Shown here: one piece after another, positions 1 to 8,009 of the stretch
Position numbering within the stretch: position 1 is the stretch's first letter
Layout: each line of letters opens with the position of its first letter
NCBI RefSeq assembly: GCF_052180245.1
Contig: NZ_CP197474.1
Location: 3,410,001-3,474,000 of the forward strand
DNA: 64,000 nt
Direction: 5' to 3'
DNA from: Parapusillimonas sp013416435
GTDB lineage: Bacteria; Pseudomonadota; Gammaproteobacteria; Burkholderiales; Burkholderiaceae_B
Made by a program: the position numbers and the translations under genes
The notes under the pieces: generated by a model
The model's database searches: none
Told to the model about the DNA's origin: nothing
The model's input: only the letters and a program-made list of their open reading frames with translations

Positions 1-453
1 GAAGACCAGCACGCCGCCGTACTGCAGCAGCGACAGGGTGCGTTGGTAGAACAGCTTTTCGAGGCGGGCACGGCCCTGGCCTTGATAGCCGATGTTGCCA
101 TTGACATCCTTGGATAGGTCGCCATACGGCGGGTTGAGCCAGAGCAGTCCGAACGACTGCTTGGAGACCATTGTGTCCATCAGGTCCGCGTGCAGGCAAT
201 GATCGACGAGGCCGCGGGCATGGCGTGCCCGCTCCGCGTCGAACTCGACGGCGAACGCCTTGGTCTGCTCGCGCCCGAGGGCATGGGCGGCTTCGGCGAC
301 AGCCACGCCTTCGCCGGCGCAGGGATCGAGGATGCACATCGTCCCGTCGCTGGGCATCAGTGCGTTGAGGGCTCTTTCGAGCGTGGGTTCGTCGGTCGGG
401 TAGTAACCGTTCTTGGCGAAATTGCGGGCGAGCCGCGGGAACATGCGGGCCAT
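1..453 (-). CDS. DUF6094-like N6-adenine methyltransferase-type protein, 3' end cut by window edge
   Basis: The frame runs open from an ATG at 453 to the window edge (151 codons) with no stop, so only the N-terminal part is seen. Residues about 37-45 read ILDPCAGEG, a SAM-binding motif I pattern, and LNPPYGD lies near residue 110, the (N/D)PPY catalytic motif of N6-adenine or N4-cytosine methyltransferases. ICEs of this class carry a DUF6094 protein of this kind here. A GGAG Shine-Dalgarno sequence precedes the start. Whether it methylates DNA is inferred from the motifs only. Confidence 0.75.
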   Translation of the reverse strand, partial: MARMFPRLARNFAKNGYYPTDEPTLERALNALMPSDGTMCILDPCAGEGVAVAEAAHALGREQTKAFAVEFDAERARHARGLVDHCLHADLMDTMVSKQSFGLLWLNPPYGDLSKDVNGNIGYQGQGRARLEKLFYQRTLSLLQYGGVLVF

Positions 454-517
454 GGAAGTCTCCTGGTTGGCGGGAAGGAATGGCGGAAGCACGCCAAGGC
501 GTGCCTCCGCGGGTGGA

Positions 518-1168
518 TCAAGCCGCTACCGCTTTCGGCGTCCAAATCTTGGCCGGATAGGGATAGGCGGTGAGTGCGTCACTGCGGATCAGAGAGCCCA
601 GCGCCAGGGTCAGCGCCGGCACGTCGATGGCGAGCCGATGGCCTTCCAACGGCCCAAGGGCGAACGGAAGGCGGGCCAGCATCTCGCGGGTCTGCAGCAG
701 CTCCAGCACGGTTTCGCGCCAGTGGTCGAGTAGCGGCAACGGGCAGGTGTCGCGCACCAGCGTCCACAGGCGGTCAAGCCGGTGGGCGCTGTCGCGTGGC
801 AGCAATGCCAGTGCGCTGGCGTTGGCCTTGTCGGGCTTGACGCAGCGCCGGTCGAACAGCCACACGTTGGAGAGGGAGCCGAACAGCGTGCGCCGGTAGG
901 CCCGCGTGATGCGCTTCTCCAGATGATCGACGTTGCCGATGAACACCGGGACGCTGCCGCCCTGGTCGGTGAGGATGTGGAACTGGTCCAGTCCCTGCTC
1001 GTCGCGCCCGAGGGTCAGGCGGGCGAGGAACTGCTGGACGGCGGTGTCGCGCGCCCAGATGGACAGGAAGATCAGGCTGCCCTGGTCGTCGCCGACGCAG
1101 GCGTCGGCCATCAGGTCCGGGCATTCGTCGATGTGGAACAGCGTGGTGGATGAAGTGTGTGCGTGCAT
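518..1168 (-). CDS. Conserved ICE protein of unknown function
   Basis: A 216-residue protein (start MHAHTSSTTLFH) that I cannot assign to a named family. The ATG at 1168 is preceded by a GAGGAC ribosome-binding sequence and by a GC-rich leader hairpin, like its neighbours; the longer in-frame extension upstream is a shadow. It has no signal peptide or membrane segment. The C-terminal half is leucine-rich and looks helical. It lies 64 bases upstream of the methyltransferase gene in the same direction, which suggests cotranscription. No function can be given. Confidence 0.7.
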   Translation of the reverse strand: MHAHTSSTTLFHIDECPDLMADACVGDDQGSLIFLSIWARDTAVQQFLARLTLGRDEQGLDQFHILTDQGGSVPVFIGNVDHLEKRITRAYRRTLFGSLSNVWLFDRRCVKPDKANASALALLPRDSAHRLDRLWTLVRDTCPLPLLDHWRETVLELLQTREMLARLPFALGPLEGHRLAIDVPALTLALGSLIRSDALTAYPYPAKIWTPKAVAA

Positions 1169-1272
1169 GGTGGTGTCCTCGATGAAATGAGGGGCAGCAC
1201 CGCCCGCAGGGGCAGCGAATGCCCCGTTAGGGATGAAGGAATGCGGATAAGGTGTTCGATCCGCTTGGGCGT

Positions 1273-1614
1273 TCAGAACGTCTGTTCGGTGAACGAGCCG
1301 TCGGCCTGATGCTTGACTACACGGTTGCCAACGTTGCCCTCGCAGTCCTGTTGGACTTCGGTGAACATGCTTTCGGGCACGTCGATGTGGAAATGGCGCA
1401 GGACCACTCGGTAGTAGTCCAGGTAGTGGTTGAACGGGTCGCTCTCGTGCAGGTTGCTGTACAAGAAGTCGTCGCTCTCGACCTTCGCGGTATCGTCGAT
1501 CAGCTCGGCCGGCTTTTCGATGAATAGGAAGAAGTAATTTGCCGGCCGGTCCCAGCCCAGTACGACGGTGATGGGAAAGCCCTTGTGAACGGTGTCGAAG
1601 TAGTGCCGACTCAT
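1273..1614 (-). CDS. Small conserved ICE protein of unknown function
   Basis: A 113-residue protein (start MSRHYFDTVHKGF) rich in aromatic and acidic residues, with no transmembrane segment. The start at 1614 is favoured because a GAGGAC sequence lies just upstream and because the upstream in-frame extension would run through the GC-rich leader hairpin typical of this cluster. The N-terminal part (ITVVLGWDRPANYFFLFI) looks like beta strands. I do not recognise the family. Confidence 0.7.
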   Translation of the reverse strand: MSRHYFDTVHKGFPITVVLGWDRPANYFFLFIEKPAELIDDTAKVESDDFLYSNLHESDPFNHYLDYYRVVLRHFHIDVPESMFTEVQQDCEGNVGNRVVKHQADGSFTEQTF

Positions 1615-1716
1615 GGTGATGTCCTCGGTGAATCGGAAACAGCACCGCCCCTGAGGCAGGTGCTGCCCCAAGGGGTGGAGAAAAGCCGCGCAAGCGGCGA
1701 TGACGTGTGCCGGACC

Positions 1717-2043
1717 TCAATAGTCCGAATCGCAACCGGACGGGCAATAACCCAGTTCGATTCCGTGCGAGCAGTAGCCGTTTTCGGCGTTCCAGTCCTG
1801 GGTTTCCTGCCTTTCGGCCGGTGTGGCGTAGCCCCATTCCTGTGCGATCTGCAGCGCCTGTGCGCGTTGCTCTTCCGGCAATCGACTGGCTTGCGCGTCG
1901 ATCTCCGAACTGAAAAGCGTGACCCAGTGGTCCCAGGACAGGCCACAACCACGCTGGGCGTGCTCGGCGGCTGTCTTGCAAACAGCTCGCCACGCGGGTT
2001 CACCCAGCGAAGAACGGGGTGTATCGCAATCGATGGTGGACAT
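1717..2043 (-). CDS. Small conserved ICE protein of unknown function
   Basis: A 108-residue soluble protein (start MSTIDCDTPR) with several tryptophans and a C-terminal tail containing three cysteines and two histidines (NGYCSHGIELGYCPSGCDSDY region), which could be a metal site. A strong GGAGG Shine-Dalgarno lies 9 bases before the ATG at 2043, and the leader upstream contains a GC-rich hairpin. It is one of the string of small ICE genes on this strand. No function is assigned. Confidence 0.65.
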   Translation of the reverse strand: MSTIDCDTPRSSLGEPAWRAVCKTAAEHAQRGCGLSWDHWVTLFSSEIDAQASRLPEEQRAQALQIAQEWGYATPAERQETQDWNAENGYCSHGIELGYCPSGCDSDY

Positions 2044-2137
2044 GATGGAGACCTCCAGAAGAAAGCCGGGGGCCTCCCCGCATAGGGAAAGAGCCCCGGC
2101 GGGTGGATGAAGAACACCGCGCATGCGGTGTCTGCGA

Positions 2138-2827
2138 TCACGCAGGTTGCAGTTCGGCCTGGCGGCTCCACTCCTGCGTTTTGAAGTCCAGCGCGTAGCC
2201 CAGATCGCCCAGGCGGGCGATCTGCGCGCGCAGGGCGCGGCGGTCGATGGTCGAATCCAATTTCACGGAATCGCCCAGCGGCCAGAGCAAGCCGAACAAA
2301 GCAACGTCGCCCTCTTCGGTGCTGCCAGGGGCAGCCGCCGCAGCGGGCGTCGGTGCATCCACACCGAAGGGCGTGGTATCGACCAGCGGGTCCGCCGAGG
2401 CCTGCACGGGTGCGGGCTTGGCGGGTCTGGAGGCCTTGGCGGGCTTGGCCGGCGTTTCCGCAGGCTGCGTCCCCAGCTCTTCATCGAGTGGATCGACTTC
2501 CTGGGTGGCGAAGCTGCGGGCCTCATCACGACTCAGTTTGTCGATGCCGTTGAGCGTCATGCCGTCGAGGTTTGCGCGCACTTCAAACCGCGCGCCGCCC
2601 GCGACCGGATAGGACTTCGCGAAGATGTAGCGAATGACGAAATCCCCGTCGTACTTTCCTTCGGGGTACTGCTCCAACTCCGCGTCTTTAACCGCGAACT
2701 CGCCGATGGGGGTAGAAAGGCGCCCAACCGTGAACGGGCCGTTCTTGCCCCGGATGGTCCGCAACGTGAGCTGGCCCGGGACGACGATGGGTAGGGCTGA
2801 TCTCGTAGGTGCCGATGTGGCTGCCAT
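2138..2827 (-). CDS. DUF3275 family ICE protein
   Basis: A 229-residue protein. The N-terminal domain (about residues 1-105, GQLTLRTIRGKNGPFTVG onward) has the beta-rich look of a small nucleic-acid-binding fold and matches my memory of DUF3275, an ICE-specific family. A proline/alanine-rich linker (about 120-185) leads to a C-terminal segment ending in a short helix (RALRAQIARLGDLGYALDF). The ATG at 2827 has an AAGGAG sequence upstream. The family is known only from ICEs; its role is unknown. It follows the DUF3577 gene with a 58-base gap holding a short GC hairpin. Confidence 0.75.
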   Translation of the reverse strand: MAATSAPTRSALPIVVPGQLTLRTIRGKNGPFTVGRLSTPIGEFAVKDAELEQYPEGKYDGDFVIRYIFAKSYPVAGGARFEVRANLDGMTLNGIDKLSRDEARSFATQEVDPLDEELGTQPAETPAKPAKASRPAKPAPVQASADPLVDTTPFGVDAPTPAAAAAPGSTEEGDVALFGLLWPLGDSVKLDSTIDRRALRAQIARLGDLGYALDFKTQEWSRQAELQPA

Positions 2828-2885
2828 GATGGTTCTCCTTGGACGAATAGGAAAAAGGCAAGGCCCCGTGAGGGGCCGTGCCGGA

Positions 2886-3815
2886 TCAGAACGAAGCAGC
2901 CAATGCCGGCTCCTGCTCCTCGACTGCACATTCGGGCTCGCGCTCGGCGGGCTCGGCAGATTGGTAGGAAACGGCGTCGGCGGCAGTGTCGATGGCGTTG
3001 GCGGCTTCGGACGCGGGTGCGTCCTCCGCTGGCGCTGCCTCGGCATGCGCCTGGCTCGTCGGATAGACCTGGGTGCCGTCGATCTTGATCAGACCGATGT
3101 GGACCAGCGTCGATTCCAGGCTTGCGGCCGGTTCCCCAGCGTGCTCGCCCTTGGTGCGGATGTACGGATCGATCTTCATGTCGTTCAGACGAAAGGCGAT
3201 CAGCACCTTGCGATCCCCTTCGATGGCCTGCACGCATCGGCGAACCAGATGCTCGGCTTCAGGGGTGGCGACGATCGTGTCGAAGTACCGATATTCCGGT
3301 TCATCGACAGGTCCGGCCAGCGCGGCGATGGAGCACGACAGGAACGGGTCACCATCCTTGGGGGTGACGTCCTTCGGACGGTTGAGGTAGCCGATGCCAC
3401 GGGTGATCAACTCGTGCTGCTCGATCGAAGCCAGTTCGGCCCGCTCGATCAGCTCGGCCTTGAGCAGTCGCGCCTTGAGGGATGCGGCGGCCTGGCCTTT
3501 CTGTTCGCCCTTGTCGCGGATGTAGGCATCGCCCCAGAGGTCGCCGAGGCGAAAGCGCACCAGCGGTCGCTGCTTGGAATCGTCAACGCCGATGTAGCGC
3601 TGAACGAGCTTCTTGGCCTCGGCACCCGAGACCTTGACGTCGAAGTAGCGGTAGCTCGGGTCCCTGGCGGGGCCGACCAGCGCGGCGATGGTGCAGGCCA
3701 GGAAGGGCTGCGCACGGCGGCCGCCCCTGACGGGCACCTCACGGACACGCTGGAGGTAGCCGATGCCCGAGGTGTGGAGGTCGAAATACGATTTCTCGTT
3801 GGAAGTGGTGTTCAT
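2886..3815 (-). CDS. DUF3577 (STY4534-type) ICE protein with duplicated domain
   Basis: A 309-residue protein built from two copies of one domain of about 120 residues. Each copy starts GIGYL(Q/N)R and contains a Y-R-Y-F-D segment, a V-R-F-R-L/I-A-F-R-L strand and a (A/P)YIR-KGE motif, followed by an acidic/alanine-rich tail. DUF3577 proteins are labelled STY4534-family ICE replication proteins in databases; a replication role is not proven by sequence. The ATG at 3815 has TATGGAG upstream. The long intergenic region before it carries a terminator, a three-hairpin element (3968-4043) and a leader. Confidence 0.8.
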   Translation of the reverse strand: MNTTSNEKSYFDLHTSGIGYLQRVREVPVRGGRRAQPFLACTIAALVGPARDPSYRYFDVKVSGAEAKKLVQRYIGVDDSKQRPLVRFRLGDLWGDAYIRDKGEQKGQAAASLKARLLKAELIERAELASIEQHELITRGIGYLNRPKDVTPKDGDPFLSCSIAALAGPVDEPEYRYFDTIVATPEAEHLVRRCVQAIEGDRKVLIAFRLNDMKIDPYIRTKGEHAGEPAASLESTLVHIGLIKIDGTQVYPTSQAHAEAAPAEDAPASEAANAIDTAADAVSYQSAEPAEREPECAVEEQEPALAASF

Positions 3816-3967
3816 GGTGAATCTCCATAGGGAAAAGCGGAGACACACCGAGCCCACGCATGCGGGGAAAGGTGCGTAACCCCGCGGTGGGTTGATAAGG
3901 CGAAAGCATCCGCCACCAGGGACTGGTGGCCGCTCGCGGATGGATGCGGTGCGAGCTGGCTCGGTCA

Positions 3968-4043
3968 CGCAGTGGAAACTGCGCCGCAACCTCGAAGACC
4001 GATGGTTGCCTGGCATGTCGCTGACAGCGTCAGCAGGCATGGG
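3968..4043 (-). promoter_or_regulatory. Three-hairpin structured element, copy 1 (upstream of DUF3577)
   Basis: Read on the minus strand there are three consecutive hairpins. Hairpin I is GCTGAC-GCT-GTCAGC flanked on both sides by CATG; hairpin II is GCAACC/GGTTGC; hairpin III is CGCAG/CTGCG. The same layout with different stem bases occurs at 5594-5668 and 7864-7935, so the pairing is kept while the sequence changes. It lies about 150 bases before the DUF3577 start and about 140 bases after the previous stop. Computational RNA motifs named after DUF3577 and DUF3085 have, as I recall, been reported; this may be one. Confidence 0.65.
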
Positions 4044-4129
4044 GTCAGCATGGCCGGGCCTCGCGCGCGCGACAGCAATCAATTGGCATCCGCGCGTTTC
4101 CCTTTGTCCACGCAGCCCGGCTCAGCGCA

Positions 4130-4155
4130 AAAGAAAGCCCCCGGTGTGGGGGGCT
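4130..4155 (-). terminator. Rho-independent terminator after DUF3085 gene
   Basis: On the minus strand AGCCCCCC and GGGGGCT pair around a CACACC loop and are followed by TTTCTTTT. It starts 27 bases after the DUF3085 stop. Confidence 0.7.
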
Positions 4156-4181
4156 GCGAGAGTCGAGTGGCGGTTGCCGCG

Positions 4182-4535
4182 CTATGCGGGAGGCACCACC
4201 TCCAGCGACAGATGTGTGGCGGTGGCCGACAGCATCAGGTCGTCTTCGGTGTGCAGGATGCGCGTGAATACGCCGTCCTTCGGGTCGAAGTACTCCCCGA
4301 AGTCGTCGCCGCCCAGTTCGGCGCGCGCCAGTTCCCACCAGTCGTCGAACGGGTCGGTATCCGGGTTGCAGCCGACGGCATAGGCCAGCAGCTTCACACG
4401 CCCATCCGGGCGGCGCTCTCCCTGCTCGGCGAGGAAGTACACGCCCTGGTCCTTGACCAGGATGACGCGGCATTGGCTGGCGATGGCCTCGGTCAGCACG
4501 GGGCGCAGGTCGGAGCCTTTGAATCGCAGTGACAT
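4182..4535 (-). CDS. DUF3085 family ICE protein
   Basis: A 117-residue soluble protein (start MSLRFKGSDLRPVL) that matches my memory of DUF3085. It has an N-terminal helix, then strands (CRVILVKDQGVYFLAEQG), and an acidic middle part with PDTDPFDDWWELARAELGGDDF. No catalytic motif is visible. The ATG at 4535 has TAGGAG upstream and a perfect 12-bp hairpin in its leader (4567-4594); an intrinsic terminator follows the stop. The family is found in ICEs and plasmids, function unknown. Confidence 0.75.
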   Translation of the reverse strand: MSLRFKGSDLRPVLTEAIASQCRVILVKDQGVYFLAEQGERRPDGRVKLLAYAVGCNPDTDPFDDWWELARAELGGDDFGEYFDPKDGVFTRILHTEDDLMLSATATHLSLEVVPPA

Positions 4536-4566
4536 GGTTGAAATCTCCTATGTGGAATAGAGAAAA

Positions 4567-4594
4567 GGCCCTCCATCCGCATGGATGGAGGGCC
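4567..4594 (-). promoter_or_regulatory. Perfect 12-bp leader hairpin before DUF3085
   Basis: GGCCCTCCATCC and GGATGGAGGGCC pair perfectly around a four-base loop and, on the minus strand, are followed by TTTTCTCT. It lies between the stop at 4677 and the ATG at 4535, 31 bases before that ATG. It could terminate upstream transcription or act as an attenuating leader. Confidence 0.6.
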
Positions 4595-4676
4595 TGTGGG
4601 CACATGGCCCATGGGCGAAACTTCGTGGCGGGACCCACGGGTCAGCCGTAGAACCGGCAGGATTCAGTTTCCGGCG

Positions 4677-5489
4677 TCATGCCGGCACCGCCTGGCGCTG
4701 CCGGGTAGCCTTGGCGTCGATCACGCTCACATCGATCAGGCGCCAACGTCCGTCGTCGATGAGTCGCTCCAGCACTTCGCCGAGCATGTCGAAATACACC
4801 TCGTCATGCCGATCGACCAATTCGCCGTCGCGATGCAGCTCCACCACGTAGGTGTCGCCGCCTCGGTCGTACAGCACCGTCACCCGGCCCTCGAACTTCG
4901 CGGTCGAGACCGTGAAGCTGATCGCCGGAGGCGTCTCGATGATCTTGGACGGCGTCGGATCGACCCAGGTGAAATCCCGGGCACCCGCATCGACCAGCAT
5001 GTGGGTGATGCGCCGGAAGCCATCGGGCGCCGGCATTTCCTCCAACTGCTGGATGAGCTGACCCAGCTCCATGCACTGCGGCTCGGGAATGGGCAGCTTG
5101 GCCGGCGCGGAGCCGAGGATGTGCGTCTTGACGGTGTAGGGAATGCCGTCGGACGTCATCTCGGTGCGCTCTTCCGGCGTGTCCGCCCGCAGCCCATCGA
5201 AACGGCGCCGTGCGTAGGGTTGGACATGCACCTTGGCGCCTTCGTCGGGGACGGTGGTCACCAGCTTGGAATCGAGCACAGCGAACTCGCTCGGCTTGAG
5301 CTTGACGACGATGGCATCGTCGGTGATGGCGACTACCTTCCCGTCGAAGGGCTGGGGGTCGACGGCGAAGCCCAATGTCGAAGATTGCGGCTGATCGTCG
5401 AACACGCGGTACTTGAACGACCGCACGTTGCGGGGCACGTGGCCTGCGACTAGCGAAGGCATCATGGATTTGATGAGGGAACGGTCCAT
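4677..5489 (-). CDS. Conserved ICE protein of unknown function
   Basis: A 270-residue soluble protein (start MDRSLIKSMMPSLVAGHV). Residues about 45-75 (FDGKVVAITDDAIVVKLKPSEFAVL) look like a small beta barrel; the C-terminal third is rich in strands and acidic residues. Homologues in this ICE class are sometimes labelled GTPase, but I see no Walker A (GxxxxGK[ST]) motif, so I do not support that name. The ATG at 5489 has AAGGAG upstream, behind a GC-rich leader and a copy of the three-hairpin element (5594-5668). Confidence 0.7.
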   Translation of the reverse strand: MDRSLIKSMMPSLVAGHVPRNVRSFKYRVFDDQPQSSTLGFAVDPQPFDGKVVAITDDAIVVKLKPSEFAVLDSKLVTTVPDEGAKVHVQPYARRRFDGLRADTPEERTEMTSDGIPYTVKTHILGSAPAKLPIPEPQCMELGQLIQQLEEMPAPDGFRRITHMLVDAGARDFTWVDPTPSKIIETPPAISFTVSTAKFEGRVTVLYDRGGDTYVVELHRDGELVDRHDEVYFDMLGEVLERLIDDGRWRLIDVSVIDAKATRQRQAVPA

Positions 5490-5593
5490 GGGAATCTCCT
5501 TGAGGAAGAAACAAGGGATTCCCCGCCCGCAAGGGAGAGGTCCCTTGTGGGTGGTGTGGATGGACGCGGTACGTCCGTGGAAAACATCGACCA

Positions 5594-5668
5594 GCACGGC
5601 TTCCCGTGCTTGCAGCCTTGAAGGTCTTGGCTGCCTGGGCATGTGTCGGCAACGCCGACGAACATGGG
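5594..5668 (-). promoter_or_regulatory. Three-hairpin structured element, copy 2
   Basis: On the minus strand hairpin I is GTCGGC-GTT-GCCGAC between CATG boxes, hairpin II is GCAGCC/GGCTGC, hairpin III is GCACGG/CCGTGC. The stems differ from copies 1 and 3 but still pair. It lies 105 bases upstream of the start at 5489 and 108 bases after the stop at 5777. Confidence 0.65.
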
Positions 5669-5751
5669 GCAAGAATGGCCCGGGAGTAAGCGGCCCGCTT
5701 GCAGGAAACGGCACCCCATCGCACCCGCTTTCCAGCGCTGCGGGCGAGAAA

Positions 5752-5771
5752 AAGCCCCTCGAAAGGGGCTT
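5752..5771 (-). terminator. Rho-independent terminator after the 5777-6055 gene
   Basis: On the minus strand AAGCCCC pairs with GGGGCTT around TTTCGA and runs into TTTTTCT, five bases after the stop codon. Confidence 0.75.
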
Positions 5772-5776
5772 GGGGG

Positions 5777-6055
5777 TCAGGCTTCGTACACGAAGTAGTG
5801 TTCTCGCTGACGCGGGAAGAACACGTGCTTCCACGTGTCGCCGCTTGTGTTGCCACCGTCGAATACGACCATTTCGTAGTCGTCAATGTCGGTGTCCACC
5901 AGATCGGCGCTGTCGATATGGCGCATGTGCAGCGTACCGCTCATGCGCTCGAACACCAGGATCTGGCCGATGGCGTCGTCCTGGCTCATGGCGTTGACGC
6001 AGGCTCCAAGCTGATTCTCGAAGTCGGGCGTGGGCAAGATGAGATCGGGGAACAT
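5777..6055 (-). CDS. Small ICE protein of unknown function
   Basis: A 92-residue acidic protein (start MFPDLILPTPDFENQ) with no signal or membrane segment; the second half is rich in Asp (HIDSADLVDTDIDDYEMVVF). The ATG at 6055 has TAGGAGC upstream, and a hairpin pairing AGCCCG with CGGGCT lies in its leader. The next gene upstream ends at 6152, so the two may share a transcript, and an intrinsic terminator follows directly. I do not recognise the family. Confidence 0.65.
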   Translation of the reverse strand: MFPDLILPTPDFENQLGACVNAMSQDDAIGQILVFERMSGTLHMRHIDSADLVDTDIDDYEMVVFDGGNTSGDTWKHVFFPRQREHYFVYEA

Positions 6056-6151
6056 GAGATTGCTCCTATGGAATTGAACCAGCCCGGCTCCTGGTGGGAG
6101 GCGGGCTGGCATATGGGGGATAAAGGGGAAGGCTTGCGCGTCGCGTGTCTG

Positions 6152-6889
6152 CTAGGTCTCGGCCAGTGGCAAGCCCAGTAGCGCGGGTGCGTCGGCATCG
6201 AGGATGAGGATGCGCACATCTGCCTGGCCGGCCAGTTCAAGGATGTTCGCCAGGTCGTCAGGCATGCCCTTGTCGCGGTGCTCCTGTCGAAGCTGCTCAG
6301 CACTGATGCCCTCGGCATATTCCAGGTTCTTGTCTGTCCAGGGCGTGGAGATCAGCTTGACGCCAATCGCCGGGCTGTACGGAACCCGAAAGGCGATGAA
6401 CAGAAAAGCCTCCGGCGTGGCGAGGTCTGCCAGGTTGGCGAGGTACTGGCCGGTTTCCTGGCAGATGTGCGCGCTGCTGACTTCCCAGCACCGGCTGTAA
6501 TAGCCGGTCTCGAAACTCAACCGCTGCACCACGTCTCGCGCGGCTTCGGCCGAATAGGTATCACCGACATGGACCGGGCGGCCGTCGAGGTCGTCGCCAT
6601 GGATGGCATAGACCACGGCGCCCACCACGCCTTCGCCGTTGATGCCTTCAACAGCATCACATTCAGCAATCAGCTCGTCGCTGATGGCGTCAGTGCCGCT
6701 TTTGATCAACGCGAAGTCGCTGGTGACGATGCAAGGCGATGAGATCAGGTCGTTGTCGGAAAGATGCGCTTGGCTCGTGTGGATGGATCGCCAGACATGC
6801 GGGCTTCCGTCCCCGTAGCAGATGCACAGCGTTCGGACGACTCTCAGATTCCAGTAGCCGCGTACAAAGGGATTGGGATTCTGGGTCAT
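6152..6889 (-). CDS. DUF5983-like ICE protein
   Basis: A 245-residue soluble protein (start MTQNPNPFVRGYWNLRVVRTLCICYG). The N-terminal segment YWNLRVVRTLCI followed by SIHTSQAHLSDND fits my memory of DUF5983, a family seen in ICEs and plasmids. It ends with a helical segment and ADVRILILDADAPALLGLPL. The ATG at 6889 has TGGAG upstream, and its leader holds a perfect 8-bp hairpin CCACCGGG/CCCGGTGG. The role is unknown and the family label is moderate only. Confidence 0.65.
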   Translation of the reverse strand: MTQNPNPFVRGYWNLRVVRTLCICYGDGSPHVWRSIHTSQAHLSDNDLISSPCIVTSDFALIKSGTDAISDELIAECDAVEGINGEGVVGAVVYAIHGDDLDGRPVHVGDTYSAEAARDVVQRLSFETGYYSRCWEVSSAHICQETGQYLANLADLATPEAFLFIAFRVPYSPAIGVKLISTPWTDKNLEYAEGISAEQLRQEHRDKGMPDDLANILELAGQADVRILILDADAPALLGLPLAET

Positions 6890-7102
6890 GGAATTTCTCC
6901 AGATTGAATAATGGAGCCAATTCCCGCCACCGGGAATTGAACCCCGGTGGGTTGAAAGTGGAAAAAGCGTCAGGCGGCACTGATCGAGGGCTTTGGGCCA
7001 ATCGGCGCAGGCTGACGGAAGAAAAATCGAGGGACATGGCCGCGTGGACGCATGTCCCTCATGGGCAGTGAACAAAAAGACGGTGGTATGCCGCAGACCG
7101 GC

Positions 7103-7495
7103 TCACCAACCGCTGTAGTTCACCAACAGATCGGCGATGACCTTGCGGCGTTGCAGATCGAGACCATCGAAGTCCGACAGTCCTTGGAAGTGGCAGCGCT
7201 TGAGCATGGCACCGCCCTCGCGCGCGTTGTAGAAGCTGAACATGGCGGACAGGAACATGCGTTCCCCGCTGCTCAGGACGCCGAGTGCGTCGTTGGCACG
7301 CAGCATGTCGGGACGCAGATCCCACTTGCTCTTTGCCTGGTTCAGGCCTTCGCGCGTGCCGTCGCCAAACCATTGCGGGCCTGCGATCTCGACGCCGCGC
7401 TTCCAGACCTCGAAGAAGGCTTGGGGCGCGGCGGCGAAATGCTGCTCTTCCCGCATGATCTGATCGACGACTTCCTGGGGCAAAAGCTGGTTCAT
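7103..7495 (-). CDS. Conserved ICE protein of unknown function
   Basis: A 130-residue, mostly helical soluble protein (start MNQLLPQEVVDQIM). It has a central GERMFLSAMFSFYNAREGGAML segment and ends DLQRRKVIADLLVNYSGW. The ATG at 7495 is preceded by TGGAGGAA, a strong Shine-Dalgarno, and only 21 bases separate it from the stop of the 70-residue gene upstream, so the two are probably one operon. I recognise it as a recurring ICE protein but cannot name a family or function. Confidence 0.65.
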   Translation of the reverse strand: MNQLLPQEVVDQIMREEQHFAAAPQAFFEVWKRGVEIAGPQWFGDGTREGLNQAKSKWDLRPDMLRANDALGVLSSGERMFLSAMFSFYNAREGGAMLKRCHFQGLSDFDGLDLQRRKVIADLLVNYSGW

Positions 7496-7516
7496 GACGT
7501 GGTTCCTCCAGTTGGA

Positions 7517-7729
7517 TCAGGGTGTGGCGAGCTGGGACCAGCCGCCTCTTTCGAGGGCACGTTGAGCCGCGGCATAGCTGCGGAAGTACTGGCAGGATTC
7601 CCGCGAAACGGGACCTTCTGTATCGCGCGTGCCGATGTAGTGGCCGGCGGCGCTATGCAGGATTTCGAGCGGCAGGAACTTGCCGCAATGGATCAAGGCC
7701 AACTGGCCGAAAGAGGCTTGCTGGGACAT
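7517..7729 (-). CDS. Small ICE protein of unknown function
   Basis: A 70-residue protein (start MSQQASFGQLALIHCGKFLPLEIL). The start at 7729 is chosen because AAGGAGC lies 7 bases upstream; the longer in-frame extension runs through a structured leader. The middle section (HYIGTRDTEGPVSRESCQYFRSYAAAQRAL) looks like a short strand followed by a helix. It is followed at 21 bases by the 130-residue gene. A copy of the three-hairpin element (7864-7935) lies 135 bases upstream. Confidence 0.65.
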   Translation of the reverse strand: MSQQASFGQLALIHCGKFLPLEILHSAAGHYIGTRDTEGPVSRESCQYFRSYAAAQRALERGGWSQLATP

Positions 7730-7863
7730 GGACGGGCTCCTTGGAAAAAGCGGGGCCTCGTCCCTCACGGGATGGCAGCTCCCGCACGCGGTTGAGAAAA
7801 AAGCATCGGCGTCACGGGTGACGCGCGTCCGCAGACTCGATGCGATGGCGGACTGGCGGGTAG

Positions 7864-7935
7864 CGCGGAAAGAATCCGCGGCAGCCTGGAAACTCTGGCT
7901 GCTGGCATGGTGCTGACGAATCAGCGACACATGCG
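7864..7935 (-). promoter_or_regulatory. Three-hairpin structured element, copy 3
   Basis: On the minus strand hairpin I is GCTGA-TTCG-TCAGC between CATG boxes, hairpin II is GCAGCC/GGCTGC and hairpin III is CGCGGA/TCCGCG. The arrangement and spacing match copies 1 and 2. Its distance to the downstream start (135 bases) and the upstream stop (131 bases) is also like theirs. Confidence 0.65.
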
Positions 7936-8009
7936 GGCAGCTTCATGCGCGAGGCGAGCCGCGTCAGCCGGAAATCGGCATTTGCAACAGCCCCGATTGG
8001 CGAACGCGG

